NCBI RefSeq assembly: GCF_007095465.1
Contig: NZ_SDGL01000007.1
Location: 1 to 64,000 of the forward strand
From: Lactobacillus mulieris
Lineage (GTDB): Bacteria > Bacillota > Bacilli > Lactobacillales > Lactobacillaceae
Length of the DNA: 64,000 nucleotides
Direction of reading: 5' to 3'
Shown here: in pieces, positions 16,672-28,064 of the stretch
How the letters are laid out: each line of letters begins with the position of its first letter
Numbering within the stretch: the stretch's first letter is position 1
Program-made: the position numbers and the translations under genes
Notes under the pieces: model-generated
Databases searched by the model: none
What the model was told of the DNA's origin: nothing
Seen by the model: only the letters and a program-made list of their open reading frames with translations

Positions 16672-19600
16672 TTAAGCTTCATCATCTCTTTTTTTCTTAG
16701 CAAAAATGCCTGCACTCAATGCTAAAAGAGCAACCCCTAAAGCAGTTATTGGGTTAGTTTCTGTACCAGTTTGAGGTAGTAAAGTTTGCTTTTTAAGTTT
16801 TACATTATTTTTAGTCAATTTTGATAAAGTCTTGACAGTTGCGTGATTGTCCAAACCTGCTTGAGCTTCTTTCAAGTTCTTTGTAGCTTCATCTACTTCT
16901 TTTTGGTTTTGGCTTGCATTAGAATTATTTTTAACTTCTTCGCCCTTCTTCAATGCTTCATCAAACTTAGACTTAGATTCATCAGTTGCTTGACCGTCTA
17001 GTTCTGCTTTAGCTTTTTCTAGTTCTGCATTGGCAGTCTTATACTCATCTTCTGTTGAATCTGAATTATCTAAAATATTTTTAGCAGTTTCTAGAGCTGT
17101 GTAGAAAGCTTGCTTCTTTTCTTCACTAGCATTGGAGTATTTAGGAGTTGGAGTATTACTATCTTGCATAGCTTTACTATCATCATAATTCTTTTCCAAT
17201 TCCTGCTTAGCTTTCTCTCTAGCATCCCCATTTAATTCCGCTCTCTTCTTAGCTTCATCATCAATTAACTTTGCAACTTGATCCGTAGATAAATCATCCC
17301 CAGATGGAGTAACTGTTTCTCTAACATTATCAGCTACTTCTTTATAAGCTTGCTTCTTTTCAGAGTCGGCATTAAGGTAATTAGAAGTTTTTTCAGTTTC
17401 ATCTGCTAATTTAGCAGTTTCTTTTAATTCACCCATTTTATCATTTAAAGTTGAATTAATTTTGTCTGCATCCTGAATTTCATCCATTGATTCAGCTGAA
17501 TCAATTCGTTTCTTAGCAATCTCTTTTTGCTTATCGTTTAGGTTACTATAAACCTTATCAATCGCTTCTTTTGCTTTTTGCTTAGCTTCGGCAAAAGCAT
17601 TATTTCCGTTTAAGGCATCATAAGCATCGTCAACTGCTTGCTTAATTCGTGCCACTTCTGCAGGATCTTTATCAGCACCGACACTTGTCCCTTTTTCTTT
17701 ATCTAAAAGGTCATATGCATTTTTTACTGCCTTATCATATTCTTCTTGTTTTTCCAAATCAGCATTAACATATGGATTTTGGGTCTTATCAGTTGATAAT
17801 TTAGAATCTTTTGATAATTCAAGCATATTTCCATCAGTAGAAAGAGCATTATTTCTTGCGATGGTTACATCATCTACTGTATTTGCATTTTTTACTGCAT
17901 CAAGCGCACTTTGTTTTTGTGCATTATTCAAATGTGGCAGTTCAGTGATATCATACCTAGCTTCAGCCTTAATGTCGTTTAACTCTTGGGCATCTTTTTG
18001 TGCCTTAACCACTTCTTCAAGAGTTTTAGCTTGATCTACCTTTTCTTTAGCCTTTTGCTTATCGCTGTCTGATAAATCAGACATTTGATCAATTGCTTTT
18101 TTAGCTTTTTGCTTAGCATCATCAAGATTAGTATCAGCATTAGATTTAAGGTTAGCTGTCGCATCATCTAATCGTTGCTTAATTTCTTTAACTTTATTTG
18201 CATCTGTTGCTACATTTCCTGTACTTGAGCCTTTTTCCTTATCTAGCAAAGTCTTAGCAGTCTCATATGCATCATTAAATTCTTTTTGTGCTTCAGAACT
18301 TGCACCGGCGTAATTACTTGACTGTTTGATAGCCTCACTATTGGTATAATTATCATCTTTCTTCAAATTATCCATAGCAGTGTCAGTTTCCTTAGCTTGA
18401 CTAACCACTTGTTCAATCGCATCTTTATCTTCTGCTGATTTCACAGCTGCTTTAGCAGTTTCTTTTTGAGCATTATTCAAGTTAGACATTTGATCGATGG
18501 AATCATTGGCAGTTTTCTTAATATCATTTAACTCTTGGGCATCTTTCTGTACCTTAGCTATTTCTTCAAGAGTTTTAGCTTGATCTATCTTTTCTTTAGC
18601 CTTTTGCTTATCGCTGTCTGATAAATCAGACATTTGATCGATTGCATCTTTTGCCTTTTGCTTAGCATCATCAAAACTAGAATTACCGTTCAATGCGTCA
18701 TATGCATCATCAACAGCTTGTTTGATTCGTGCCACTTCAGCTGAATCTTTATCAGCACCAACACTTGTGCCACTTTCTTTATTCAAGAGTTTATGGGCTT
18801 CTTCAACTGCCTTGTCATATGCTTGTTGCTTCTCAGAATCCGCATTGAGATATGGATTTTGCGTTTTGTCGGCTGCTAATTTAGAATCTTCTGATAATTG
18901 CTTCATATTAGTATCAGTCGATATAGCGTTATTTTGGGTATCAGTCACCTCATCAACTGTAGTAGCTTTTTCAATTGCATCTTTAGCACTTTGCTTTTGA
19001 GCATTATTTAAATGAGTCAAATTATCAATCGAATCTTTCGCAGCTTGCTTTATCGAACTAAATGTTTCTCCAGAAACAGTCGCAGAAACAGGATCACTAT
19101 CTAGGCCATCGTTACTTGTATTAACAGTTACAGATTTACCTGGATCAACAACTTCATTAGTCTTAATACTAAATGTTCCATCATCATTAACTTTACCAGT
19201 TCCAATTACCTTATCAGCATCATTCTTAACAGTTACTACTTCGCCAGCTTTTCCCTTACCAGCAACAATGGTACTATCTGAGTTGCCATCAGGTAATGTT
19301 TTAGCCGTTACTTCAGTTGGCTTAGTCGGTTCTGTTTTAGCAGTTACAACAACTTTAGCTGGATCACTATCAACTTCATCTTGGTTTACAGTAACTTGAA
19401 TTTCTTCGTTTTCAGCAATTGGCTTGGAAGTAGTAATAATGAATGTTCCATCATTGCCAACTACACCGGTTCCAACTTCATTACCTGAACTATCTTTTAC
19501 TATTACAGCTTCTCCCGCTACTGCTTTACCAGTAACTGTTGTTGAATTATTGGTTCCATCGCTAGCTCTAATTGTTTTAGCAGTAAGGTCTGTTGGAGAA

Positions 19601-22536
19601 GCTGGTTTAATTAATGGCTCACCTTTTTGGAAATTATTTTGTCCTACCGTTACTTCAACAGCATCACTTGTTTGACCATCTTTTGAAACTTCAACTGAAA
19701 TTTGACTTCCTTCTGCAAGCGGCTTATTGACTTTTATTTCAAAGTTACCTGCATCATCAGCAACACCAGTCCCAATTTCATTACCTAAATTATCTTTAAT
19801 TGTAACTGTTGCACCAGGTGTAGCCTTACCAGTGATAATAGTTTCTTGCCCCTTGGTCTTATCGTTAATTCTAGTTTCGGCCTTAACATTAGCTGGGCTT
19901 GGTAATTTGATCTTTTCGCCAATTGCATAAACTGTAGTATCTTTATCAAAAAGAGTATCCGCTGTAATAACAGTTCCTTTGCCGTCAGCTTGTGTATTCC
20001 ATTCTTTAAATGAATAACCAGCTTTCATTGAAGGAGTTGGCAAGGTTAGATTATCTTTATTAAAACTAGAATCCTTTTCTACTTTAATATCTTGATTTTC
20101 GCCATCACTAACATCATTCATATCAAAAGTAACTGTAACTTGCTTTCCTTTAACAATAATTTCATTAGAAAATTGTTCAGTTGGAAAGGCTTGTTGCAAA
20201 ATTGTATCCTTATCAGTAAGAGACTTATTGGTTCTCGGAGTAACATATCCAATAACGAGTTTGTCTCCCTTATTCAAAGTGAATTTTGATAATGTAAAAC
20301 TACCATTTTGATCAACAGCTGAAGTAGTGTAAGCAATTAATGTTTTCTTACCAGTATCATCAACTTTATATAAGTTAACAGTTCTTGGTTGCATAACCTC
20401 ATTATGATAGTTGTGGTTACCTAACTGTCCTGAGATAGCTCTAGTATCTACATCAATACTTAGCCGATTACCATTAGCATCAGTCCAATTAAACGGAGCA
20501 ACACCAGGATCACGACCTTCAATCAGTTCTTGACCATCGCTAATCCCGTCACCATCGGTATCTGCAACTGAAGGGTTAGTTCCATATGAGTTATCAATTT
20601 CAGTTATATCCAAAATACCATCACAATCGCTATCACTAGCTGAGATAAATGTTCCAGCGCGAGTATTACTTAAAAGTAACCCTGGAAAGTCAGTTGAATT
20701 AGTTGGAAAGGCCAAGTGAATATATCCAGCGACTTGATTAGCTACATCTAAATACTTTAGCAAGTCATTTCTAGCACCATTATCCCAAACAAATCTTGCT
20801 ATATTATCTAATTGCTTACGATCTGCTCCATTTACTAAAGCACGAGCAATAGATAAGTTATTAAATGTTGGTGATTCAAGTGCCGCTTTAACTGCTTCAT
20901 ATGGATTGTTTTCAGTAGTAGCAATTGGCTTATTTTCAAATGTTAAATAAGTTGTTGGATTATCTTGCTTATTTTTAATTAAGTTATCTAGAATTGGCTT
21001 AAAAGTTCTCAAGTCATATGTCTTGGTGCCGTACTTACCACCAGTAGTATAAGTCTTGGTTGATAAACTATTAGTTATTGTGTCAAGAGCATGAAAAGCA
21101 GTTGCGTAATTAGTGCTGTCATAAATTCCAAACAAGAAATCAAATTGTTGATATTCAGTTGTTAAGGCATTAGCAAAAGATTTGTCATCTTTCAAAAAGA
21201 AAGTAACATTAAAATCTTGCCGATTGGCTAACGATGATAAAAATCCCAAACTACTTCCACCGATATCATTAATGTATAATTCACCAGTTTGATATTTTAA
21301 GGTATTATCAGCTAATTTATAGGTCTTATTTCCAATAGTGACTTTATCAATAAGCTTTAATAAGTTGTCATTACCTCTGATTCTGAGTGTTAAGTTATCT
21401 TTATTTCCAATTAAAGAACCATTAATTCGGTAACGAGTTGTAATTGACTTATTTGCATAGTTAACAGTCATATTGTCTAAAATTGGGCCATCGTTATTAA
21501 CTATGTCCTTATCTTTAAAGAAATTGTTACTACTAAAAGTCGTTGTTTCATTATCATTTAAAATAAGGTTCTTGCTAAAATCTGAAACCATATCTTGTCC
21601 ACTGCCATAGCGAGCCCACATAGTAAAGGTTAATGGTTTAGATAAGACAGAATCTGGTGTGTTTGCTTTTAAATATATTTTGTAAGTACTTGAAGCTGGT
21701 CCAGCCAAAGCTGCTCGAACTGGACCATTTTGTGTAGTTAAAACACCACTGGTCCAGACATTAGAAGCACCTGCCACTTCATTAGAAGTATCTTTGGTTG
21801 CTTCGCCATCAGATAAAAGAGGTCTAGTAAAGACAATCTTATCAATATATGGTGCTAGAGTTGGATCTATTTGATAAAACATCTTGGCATTATTTAAATC
21901 AAGATATGCTTCAGATAAAAGTCCTAATGAAAGATCTAATTCCACATATGATTCATGTCTATCTTCATCATACTTAAATCCTCGATTAGCTAAAGAAACA
22001 TCATAAGCAGTATATGCATTCCGTTCATTTGCTAAAGGCTTAGTATTTGAACGCGTAATTGGTTTAATGTCAGTCTTAGCGCTTTGTGACCCATCTACTT
22101 CAACTTGAACAGAGTAACTATCACTATCACTTACAGCATTAGTAAGATTGAAAGTAAATGCACCTGTTGTATCTGCAGAAATAGTTTGTACTTTTGAACT
22201 ACCACTATATAGAATTACTTGAGCATTCGCCTTGGTAGTTCCCTTAATGAGCTTATCACCAACAAAAACTTCGTTAATTGTTGGCTTTGAAATAAATATA
22301 TTTGTACTTTGGCTTTTTTCTTCCTGCGCAGTTTCAGTAGAAGTATCTGAACTAGCTGAAACTTCATTTGAACTAGACTGTGCAGCTGTTTCATTATTTG
22401 TATCGGCTGCATAGACTTGCTTAGAATTTAATTCTACTGCACTTAAAAAAATTACTGCCCCAATAACAAAAGATGCAGCTCCACCCTTTTTCATTTTTCT
22501 AAGTGAGTAGCGTAGTTTTTTATTTGTCTCTCCCAT
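16672..22536 (-). CDS. Giant YSIRK/LPXTG surface adhesin with Ig-like and GA/FIVAR repeats
   Basis: A 1954-residue wall-anchored adhesin. The YSIRK-like signal (YSLRKMKKGGAASFVIG) ends near residue 44. Then come an Ig-like module (about 85-145), a unique globular region (about 150-625), calcium-binding thrombospondin type 3-like loops with DSDCDGILD and DTDGDGISD (about 628-680), an InlB B-repeat-like module (about 798-868), three Ig-like repeats (about 873-1158) and a helical stalk with about six GA/FIVAR-type modules such as MSDLSDSDKQKAKEK (about 1158-1900). LPQTG at 1920, a hydrophobic segment and KKKRDDEA complete the sortase signal. Near-identical DNA repeats in the stalk could change its length by recombination. 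Probable host or mucus adhesion; ligand unknown. Confidence 0.93.
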   Translation of the reverse strand: MGETNKKLRYSLRKMKKGGAASFVIGAVIFLSAVELNSKQVYAADTNNETAAQSSSNEVSASSDTSTETAQEEKSQSTNIFISKPTINEVFVGDKLIKGTTKANAQVILYSGSSKVQTISADTTGAFTFNLTNAVSDSDSYSVQVEVDGSQSAKTDIKPITRSNTKPLANERNAYTAYDVSLANRGFKYDEDRHESYVELDLSLGLLSEAYLDLNNAKMFYQIDPTLAPYIDKIVFTRPLLSDGEATKDTSNEVAGASNVWTSGVLTTQNGPVRAALAGPASSTYKIYLKANTPDSVLSKPLTFTMWARYGSGQDMVSDFSKNLILNDNETTTFSSNNFFKDKDIVNNDGPILDNMTVNYANKSITTRYRINGSLIGNKDNLTLRIRGNDNLLKLIDKVTIGNKTYKLADNTLKYQTGELYINDIGGSSLGFLSSLANRQDFNVTFFLKDDKSFANALTTEYQQFDFLFGIYDSTNYATAFHALDTITNSLSTKTYTTGGKYGTKTYDLRTFKPILDNLIKNKQDNPTTYLTFENKPIATTENNPYEAVKAALESPTFNNLSIARALVNGADRKQLDNIARFVWDNGARNDLLKYLDVANQVAGYIHLAFPTNSTDFPGLLLSNTRAGTFISASDSDCDGILDITEIDNSYGTNPSVADTDGDGISDGQELIEGRDPGVAPFNWTDANGNRLSIDVDTRAISGQLGNHNYHNEVMQPRTVNLYKVDDTGKKTLIAYTTSAVDQNGSFTLSKFTLNKGDKLVIGYVTPRTNKSLTDKDTILQQAFPTEQFSNEIIVKGKQVTVTFDMNDVSDGENQDIKVEKDSSFNKDNLTLPTPSMKAGYSFKEWNTQADGKGTVITADTLFDKDTTVYAIGEKIKLPSPANVKAETRINDKTKGQETIITGKATPGATVTIKDNLGNEIGTGVADDAGNFEIKVNKPLAEGSQISVEVSKDGQTSDAVEVTVGQNNFQKGEPLIKPASPTDLTAKTIRASDGTNNSTTVTGKAVAGEAVIVKDSSGNEVGTGVVGNDGTFIITTSKPIAENEEIQVTVNQDEVDSDPAKVVVTAKTEPTKPTEVTAKTLPDGNSDSTIVAGKGKAGEVVTVKNDADKVIGTGKVNDDGTFSIKTNEVVDPGKSVTVNTSNDGLDSDPVSATVSGETFSSIKQAAKDSIDNLTHLNNAQKQSAKDAIEKATTVDEVTDTQNNAISTDTNMKQLSEDSKLAADKTQNPYLNADSEKQQAYDKAVEEAHKLLNKESGTSVGADKDSAEVARIKQAVDDAYDALNGNSSFDDAKQKAKDAIDQMSDLSDSDKQKAKEKIDQAKTLEEIAKVQKDAQELNDIKKTANDSIDQMSNLNNAQKETAKAAVKSAEDKDAIEQVVSQAKETDTAMDNLKKDDNYTNSEAIKQSSNYAGASSEAQKEFNDAYETAKTLLDKEKGSSTGNVATDANKVKEIKQRLDDATANLKSNADTNLDDAKQKAKKAIDQMSDLSDSDKQKAKEKVDQAKTLEEVVKAQKDAQELNDIKAEARYDITELPHLNNAQKQSALDAVKNANTVDDVTIARNNALSTDGNMLELSKDSKLSTDKTQNPYVNADLEKQEEYDKAVKNAYDLLDKEKGTSVGADKDPAEVARIKQAVDDAYDALNGNNAFAEAKQKAKEAIDKVYSNLNDKQKEIAKKRIDSAESMDEIQDADKINSTLNDKMGELKETAKLADETEKTSNYLNADSEKKQAYKEVADNVRETVTPSGDDLSTDQVAKLIDDEAKKRAELNGDAREKAKQELEKNYDDSKAMQDSNTPTPKYSNASEEKKQAFYTALETAKNILDNSDSTEDEYKTANAELEKAKAELDGQATDESKSKFDEALKKGEEVKNNSNASQNQKEVDEATKNLKEAQAGLDNHATVKTLSKLTKNNVKLKKQTLLPQTGTETNPITALGVALLALSAGIFAKKKRDDEA
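17985..18126 (-). repeat. Stalk DNA repeat in the adhesin, copy A
   Basis: About 130 bp nearly identical to 18535-18665; encodes the DAKQKAKKAIDQMSDLSDSD and following KTLEEV module. Confidence 0.8.
18535..18665 (-). repeat. Stalk DNA repeat in the adhesin, copy B
   Basis: Partner of 17985-18126; encodes the matching GA-type module. Recombination between the two would remove about 550 bp in frame. Confidence 0.8.
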
Positions 22537-22630
22537 AAAAAATATGTAATCCTTTCTAAAACTAAAAACATTTCTACAATTTCTAGTCTAGCAAGAATTT
22601 AAAAAATGATTTTTTATAGAAAGCTCACTA

Positions 22631-22639
22631 CCCCCCCCC
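22631..22639 (-). promoter_or_regulatory. Nine-G homopolymer upstream of the adhesin gene
   Basis: A run of nine C on the plus strand (nine G in the direction of the adhesin) about 95 bp before its start codon. A possible -10 (TAAAAT) lies just upstream on the coding strand, which would place the tract at the transcription start. In a genome this AT-rich, such a tract is a good candidate for slipped-strand phase variation. Confidence 0.5.
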
Positions 22640-22794
22640 TATTTTATGCGTATGTAAGCGAATTACATAAGATATGCTTATACGAAAGTAGTTTATATTT
22701 ATATATAAAAAGTGATAGGTTTTTGGAATATAATTAACGCTAAAACTATTGATTTTGATAAAATCGAGTGTGCTTTACATAATTTATTTACATT

Positions 22795-22828
22795 AAAAAA
22801 TAGATATCAACTTGGATATCTATTTTTT
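22795..22828 (-). terminator. Terminator of the flavoprotein/MFS operon
   Basis: AAAAAATAGATATC and GATATCTATTTTTT form a perfect 14-bp stem just past the MFS gene stop. Confidence 0.9.
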
Positions 22829-22831
22829 AAA

Positions 22832-24037
22832 TTAATTATTTTCTGCATTAATTACTAATTTCTTTTGAAAGCCACTAAATAAAATAGCTACATAAGTAAC
22901 TAATGCAATTACACCACCAACTGAAAAGGCATTAAAGCCAACTTTAGATAAAGTAGTAGTTATTGGATTAATGACAAATGGGCTGATTACACCACCAACT
23001 GCATTAATAGCTGCATAAACTCCTAAAGCCATAGATATGCTGCTTTTATTGACCGAAATCGAAATTAAATATGGAAATGTTCCCATAGCAATGCTCATTG
23101 CCGCACCTACAATAAAACTACCAACAATTACTGTTAATAGACTATTACCATATGCAATTAATAAATATGATAAGCCATACAATAAATATGCGATTGAAAC
23201 AGAAGTATATTTAAATTTTTTACCAATTATTCCTACAATAAATCCGCAAAGCATTCCACCAACAAGAGAAAGTGTCGATGTTAATGCTGCTTCAGATGTA
23301 CCTCCTAATTTTTCTTGAACAATAAATAAAGATATATTATTATTCAAAATATTATTCAGCATCATGATTAAAAAAGCCCAAAATGCACAATAAAAGACAT
23401 ATTTATTAAGCTTTATTCCTTGATTGGATTCAGTATCACTTAAGTTTTCATTTAAATCTTTTGGTGAAAGTGGAATTAACAAAATTGCTACAACTAAAAC
23501 TAGTAAACTGAAAATGTAAATCCAATAATTGTTTATCCAACTGCTTGAAGCGGCTAATTGACCGCCACCCATAATAAATATAATCCCACCAATATTAGTA
23601 AATGTAGTTGTTAATCCCATGGTTGATTGTTGAAGCTTTTTAGGCAATAACTGAGAAATCAAAACCTGTGATAAATTAGTACAAGCTCCTTGACCAAGTC
23701 CTACTAAACAAGAACACCCCATTAAAAAAGCGAAAGATGAATTGTAGATAAGTGGCATAAATCCACCTAGAACAATTAATAAAATAGCTGCGAGAGTTAA
23801 TATTTTTAAATTTAATTTGGCAGCTGTCAATTTTCCTACTACAATTCCTGCAATCATCATAAATAAGTTGGGCAAGGATGTTAACATTTGAACGCCTGTA
23901 TTCGATAATGCAAATGTTCTTGCAATTGCTGCATAAGATGGCGTAATCGCTAATGAAGCCATACCCATTGCACTAACCGCTAAAACCCCAATCCTTGTTT
24001 TAGTGATATATGAAGATGTTGAATTTGAAATTTTCAT
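22832..24037 (-). CDS. Major facilitator superfamily transporter
   Basis: A 401-residue membrane protein with about 12 hydrophobic segments, arranged as two six-helix halves. The loop after helix 2 (VVGKLTAAKLNLK) and the GLGQGACTNLSQVLISQLLP segment in helix 4 fit the MFS pattern. Its start lies three bases after the stop of the FAD reductase, and its ribosome site is inside that gene's end, so the two are translationally coupled. It therefore most likely carries the substrate or product of that flavoprotein. The substrate cannot be named. Confidence 0.85.
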   Translation of the reverse strand: MKISNSTSSYITKTRIGVLAVSAMGMASLAITPSYAAIARTFALSNTGVQMLTSLPNLFMMIAGIVVGKLTAAKLNLKILTLAAILLIVLGGFMPLIYNSSFAFLMGCSCLVGLGQGACTNLSQVLISQLLPKKLQQSTMGLTTTFTNIGGIIFIMGGGQLAASSSWINNYWIYIFSLLVLVVAILLIPLSPKDLNENLSDTESNQGIKLNKYVFYCAFWAFLIMMLNNILNNNISLFIVQEKLGGTSEAALTSTLSLVGGMLCGFIVGIIGKKFKYTSVSIAYLLYGLSYLLIAYGNSLLTVIVGSFIVGAAMSIAMGTFPYLISISVNKSSISMALGVYAAINAVGGVISPFVINPITTTLSKVGFNAFSVGGVIALVTYVAILFSGFQKKLVINAENN

Positions 24038-24039
24038 TT

Positions 24040-25524
24040 TTAATCTCCTAAGTCACTTACAATTGCTAATCCTGCTAATCTACCACTAGTCCAAGCAAAT
24101 CCTGACGCTAAGCCTTCATATGCTGGATAACTCTGTCCTTCATAATACCCACCAGCATTGGCACCACCAGCGTATAATCCTTTAATAGGTTTAAAGCTTT
24201 TATCTAAAACTCTCATATGATCATCAACTCTAACACCGCCTACCGTTCCAAGATAAGCAACTTGTGCTTTAAATAAATAAAATGGGCCTTCTTCTACGCT
24301 ATAAATTAAATGATCGGACTTCTTAGCAAATTCTTTATCATCTTTATTTTTAATTGCTTCGTTATATGTCTTTACTGAGGTTTCAAGATTTTTCAAATTC
24401 ATATCTGCTTTTTCAGCTAATTTAGCTAAAGTTTCACCCTTAAATGCAGTTTCTAATCTCACAGCTTCATCAGCTAACTTAACGAAATCACCAGGCTTAT
24501 CTGTTGCACCAGGTCCAGCTTTAGAAACAATTAATTTTGTCCCTTTTGTATACTCATTTAATGTCTTTGTATCAACTAAAATGTAATACATACCGCCCAC
24601 ATTATATCCAGCATTAGCCCAAAGCACTGTATCATAAACAGTATCTTCATTAGTAAAGCGACGACCATCTGGATCGACCCACATTAATGGTGTAAGTAAT
24701 AGTCTCGTTAACGGATTATCACTAAAACCAGCTAAGTGCTTTTTAGATGTGTTTTGTGTGACCTTAGATTTAGCTAGTTGAGCCGCATGGATTAATGCAT
24801 GTGAATCAATATTAACAGCCCCTGCATTTTCAAGTGCTGTCATCCCTTCTCCCATACTTGGAACTCCTAAACTTCTCATTCGATTAGTTTTCATTAATTT
24901 AGCGACTCGCTTAACATTACCTCCGAATCCACCAGTTGCTACTAAAGTTGCTTTGGCGTAAATTTTAACTTCATTTCCATTTTCATCTACAGCAATTATT
25001 CCTTTGATCAATCCATCCTTATCCTTAACCAAGTCTTTCATAGTAGTTTTAAATAGAAATTTAACACCTTTTTCCTCAAGATTTTTCTTAATTCTTTTAT
25101 ATGAATCATCCTTATTTTGATACATATGATAAGATCCACCAGCATAAGGATTATCTTTATGAGCGTATTGAGTTGTATTAGATGTTGGATTTAGTTTTAT
25201 TTCCATTCCCCACTTTTCAATAACTTCTAAAGTCGGCTTAGCATTTTCTACAATTCTCTTTGTTAAGGGGCCATTATTTAAGTAATGATTATATTCATTT
25301 AATTGTCTAATAGCTTCTTTAGTTGACAAATGTAAGCCTTCAGCTTGTTGTTCTTTTGTACCAACAGCAAAAAAGCCACTTGAAATACGTGTATTTCCTC
25401 CTATTTGAGACAATTTTTCAACTGCAATAACTTTTAAATTGTTTTCTGCAGCAACCATGGCACATGAAAGTCCTGTACCACCAGTACCAGCTATAACAAC
25501 ATCAGTAAATATTTCTTTAACCAT
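24040..25524 (-). CDS. FAD-binding protein, fumarate reductase/urocanate reductase-like flavoprotein
   Basis: A 494-residue soluble flavoprotein. The N-terminal dinucleotide-binding motif GTGGTGLSCAMVAAENN is followed by EKLSQIGGNTRISSG, where FAD ribityl contacts sit. The capping domain covers about 235-350, and the C-terminal FAD segment reads GLYAGGANAGG and GLASGFAWTSGRLAG. It has the fold of fumarate/urocanate reductases and 3-ketosteroid dehydrogenases. It has no FMN_bind domain, heme site or signal peptide. The usual catalytic His in the HTxGG motif is replaced (GTVGG), so fumarate is unlikely. It is first gene of a two-gene operon with an MFS carrier, divergent from an AraC regulator. 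Confidence 0.85.
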   Translation of the reverse strand: MVKEIFTDVVIAGTGGTGLSCAMVAAENNLKVIAVEKLSQIGGNTRISSGFFAVGTKEQQAEGLHLSTKEAIRQLNEYNHYLNNGPLTKRIVENAKPTLEVIEKWGMEIKLNPTSNTTQYAHKDNPYAGGSYHMYQNKDDSYKRIKKNLEEKGVKFLFKTTMKDLVKDKDGLIKGIIAVDENGNEVKIYAKATLVATGGFGGNVKRVAKLMKTNRMRSLGVPSMGEGMTALENAGAVNIDSHALIHAAQLAKSKVTQNTSKKHLAGFSDNPLTRLLLTPLMWVDPDGRRFTNEDTVYDTVLWANAGYNVGGMYYILVDTKTLNEYTKGTKLIVSKAGPGATDKPGDFVKLADEAVRLETAFKGETLAKLAEKADMNLKNLETSVKTYNEAIKNKDDKEFAKKSDHLIYSVEEGPFYLFKAQVAYLGTVGGVRVDDHMRVLDKSFKPIKGLYAGGANAGGYYEGQSYPAYEGLASGFAWTSGRLAGLAIVSDLGD

Positions 25525-25633
25525 AATCTTTATCCTTTCTCATTTTTCGTTTCAATAATATCGTGAATAGATTTACAATTTAATAGTAAAAGTTATCTTT
25601 AATTTTAGTTTTATATATCTTATAGGTAAAAAT

Positions 25634-26494
25634 ATGGTTCTTAAGTATCGTTCTTATAGCAATAATGAAATCGTTAACAGTTCAAAACAAAGCTTTAAAA
25701 ATAATAGTTTGAATTATTTTCACATGGAATTTTTAGAAGCCTTAACTACATGTATTCTAAGTTCTGGTAATCGAACTATACAGCTAACAAGATCTGATAT
25801 AATTGTTTCTCATCACTTTAAAAATATTAGAATTTCAAGCGAATCAAGACATGATGTTATTCGATTAATTAGTATAGATATAAAATATCCTAGTCCTTTA
25901 AATCAGTATCTCGTTGCTGACAACCCCTTAATTCATGACATGATGAATGATACAAATAAGGATTTATGTTATATCTGTTTTAAAAAAATACAATCACAAA
26001 TTTGCCACAATTATCTAGACATTTTACAAATCATTGCAAGCAAAAAACGAGATAAATATTATGATTTTCAATCACAAAGAATTAGTGGCTTACTATTAAC
26101 TGAATTACTTCATAATCATCGTCAGAAAATCTCAAAAGTAGATTCAGATTTTCCATCTAAAAAAGTAAAATATGCAAGTAAAGATACCCAAGCAGGTGCT
26201 TTAATGTCGTATATAGCTCGTCACAACGGACAAGTTACTTTATCTGAAATGGCAAATGAATTTGGCTATCAAAAAAATTATCTATCCCGTCTTTGTCAAA
26301 AGTTATTTAAGCAAGACTTTATACATTTACGTCTAAACATCAGAATTAGCTTAGCAAAAGAACAACTGAAACTAACCACAAAAAGTATCGAAGAAATATC
26401 TAATGAATTAGGCTACAAGGAAGTTTCATCTTTTAGCAAGCAATTTTCTCAAATTACCGGAATAAGTCCTCAAAATTGGCGAAAACAAAAGTAG
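25634..26494 (+). CDS. AraC family transcriptional regulator
   Basis: A 286-residue regulator. The N-terminal half (about 1-170) is a probable cupin-like sensing domain. The C-terminal half (about 190-284) has the double helix-turn-helix of AraC proteins: VTLSEMANEFGYQKNYLSRL for the first and KSIEEISNELGYKEVSSFSK for the second, ending FSQITGISPQNWRKQK. It is divergent from the FAD reductase/MFS operon across a 109-bp gap and is its likely regulator, responding to the reductase substrate. No clear ribosome site was seen, only AGGTAAAAAT. Confidence 0.9.
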   Translation: MVLKYRSYSNNEIVNSSKQSFKNNSLNYFHMEFLEALTTCILSSGNRTIQLTRSDIIVSHHFKNIRISSESRHDVIRLISIDIKYPSPLNQYLVADNPLIHDMMNDTNKDLCYICFKKIQSQICHNYLDILQIIASKKRDKYYDFQSQRISGLLLTELLHNHRQKISKVDSDFPSKKVKYASKDTQAGALMSYIARHNGQVTLSEMANEFGYQKNYLSRLCQKLFKQDFIHLRLNIRISLAKEQLKLTTKSIEEISNELGYKEVSSFSKQFSQITGISPQNWRKQK

Positions 26495-26527
26495 CTCAGA
26501 TTAATTATTTTCTGAACTACTTAAAAC

Positions 26528-28027
<1,500 letters not shown>

Positions 28028-28064
28028 TCAAAAGCGTCCCAACTTAATGGAGACGTCTTCTAAA

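Noticed and set aside
17985..18870. Regular DNA repeats that might suggest a CRISPR array
   Set aside because: They are in-frame protein repeats of the adhesin stalk, longer than 100 bp and without spacers.
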